64,000 nt of DNA from Candidatus Ferrigenium altingense (GTDB taxonomy: Bacteria > Pseudomonadota > Gammaproteobacteria > Burkholderiales > Gallionellaceae). The notes beneath the pieces are model-generated. The model was not told where the DNA came from. It saw only the letters and a list, made by a program, of their open reading frames with translations, and did not search any database. How positions within the stretch are numbered: position 1 is the first letter of the stretch; the number at the start of each line of letters is the position of its first letter. The DNA is taken from positions 158,646 to 222,645 of the forward strand of contig JAHRYS010000004.1 in NCBI GenBank assembly GCA_020621985.1, given 5' to 3'. Of this stretch, positions 63,947-64,000 are shown piece after piece. Both the position numbers and the translations under genes were made by a program.

Positions 63947-64000
63947 TGACCTTGCCCCCGAAAAACGTATTTCTTAACTTATGGTAGATTTCAAGTTAAG
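63947..64000 (+). mobile_element. Left end of a second IS3-family copy (partial)
   Basis: These 54 bases are the exact reverse complement of 44475-44528, the orfA-side end of the first IS copy, starting TGACCTTGCCCCCG. The element continues beyond the window and is oriented opposite to copy 1. Confidence 0.95.

Overview
This 64 kb window looks like part of a betaproteobacterial chromosome, probably from the Nitrosomonadales and perhaps near the Gallionellaceae. That placement is inference from gene order and protein style: tpiA-secG-tRNA-Leu-nuoA-N, xseB-ispA-dxs-folE2, a FolE2-type GTP cyclohydrolase, an H+-pyrophosphatase and many c-di-GMP proteins. No rRNA or other species marker is present. 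Most of the window is housekeeping DNA, with accessory material at about 36.1-37.0 kb, 43.2-45.0 kb and 62.9-64.0 kb.

Layout. 1-0.8 kb: end of an MCE/MlaD-like transport gene plus its auxiliary lipoprotein. 0.8-2.4 kb: an ammonium transporter with a visible sigma-54 promoter and NtrC site. 2.4-6.3 kb: NUDIX hydrolase, a FapA-like DUF342 protein, an SPFH/stomatin protein and its NfeD partner. 6.4-20.9 kb: a complete 14-gene complex I operon (nuoA-N), preceded by tRNA-Leu(GAG), secG and tpiA. 22.7-30.8 kb: a signalling block of two membrane GGDEF-EAL proteins and one chemoreceptor. 30.9-35.6 kb: pcnB-folK-dNK-panB-panC-panD. 35.7-37.7 kb: a PsiF-like protein, a lower-GC unknown gene between 35-bp direct repeats, and a glutamine amidotransferase. 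37.8-41.7 kb: xseB-ispA-dxs-folE2. 42-45 kb: a DMT permease, a SpoIIAA-like protein, an IS3-family element and a sensor gene cut by it. 45-50 kb: a flavin reductase, rpmB-rpmG and a Pho-box-controlled pstSCAB operon. 50-57 kb: glycine-zipper protein, DedA protein and queA-tgt-yajC-secD-secF. 57-62.8 kb: tRNA-Leu(CAA), an Ala/Lys-rich exported protein, nudJ-mnmA-purB and hppA. 62.9-64 kb: an AT-richer pair, a receiver-domain protein and a coiled-coil protein that looks like the front of a histidine kinase. The second gene is cut by another copy of the same IS, which runs off the window.

The genes form recognisable modules. NADH oxidation and proton pumping (Nuo) sit beside other energy and transport genes (hppA, amt, pst). 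Nitrogen control is visible at amt and phosphate control at pst. The sensor block probably links environmental cues to chemotaxis and c-di-GMP.

The strongest unusual signal is a set of interspersed inverted-repeat families. They occupy intergenic regions, have entered nuoL and nuoG in frame, and supply the stop codon of dxs. Other leads are a structured 60-bp element found twice in the same gene context, the direct-repeat-bounded cassette at 36-37 kb, the two inverted IS copies, and the broken two-component-like pair at the right edge.
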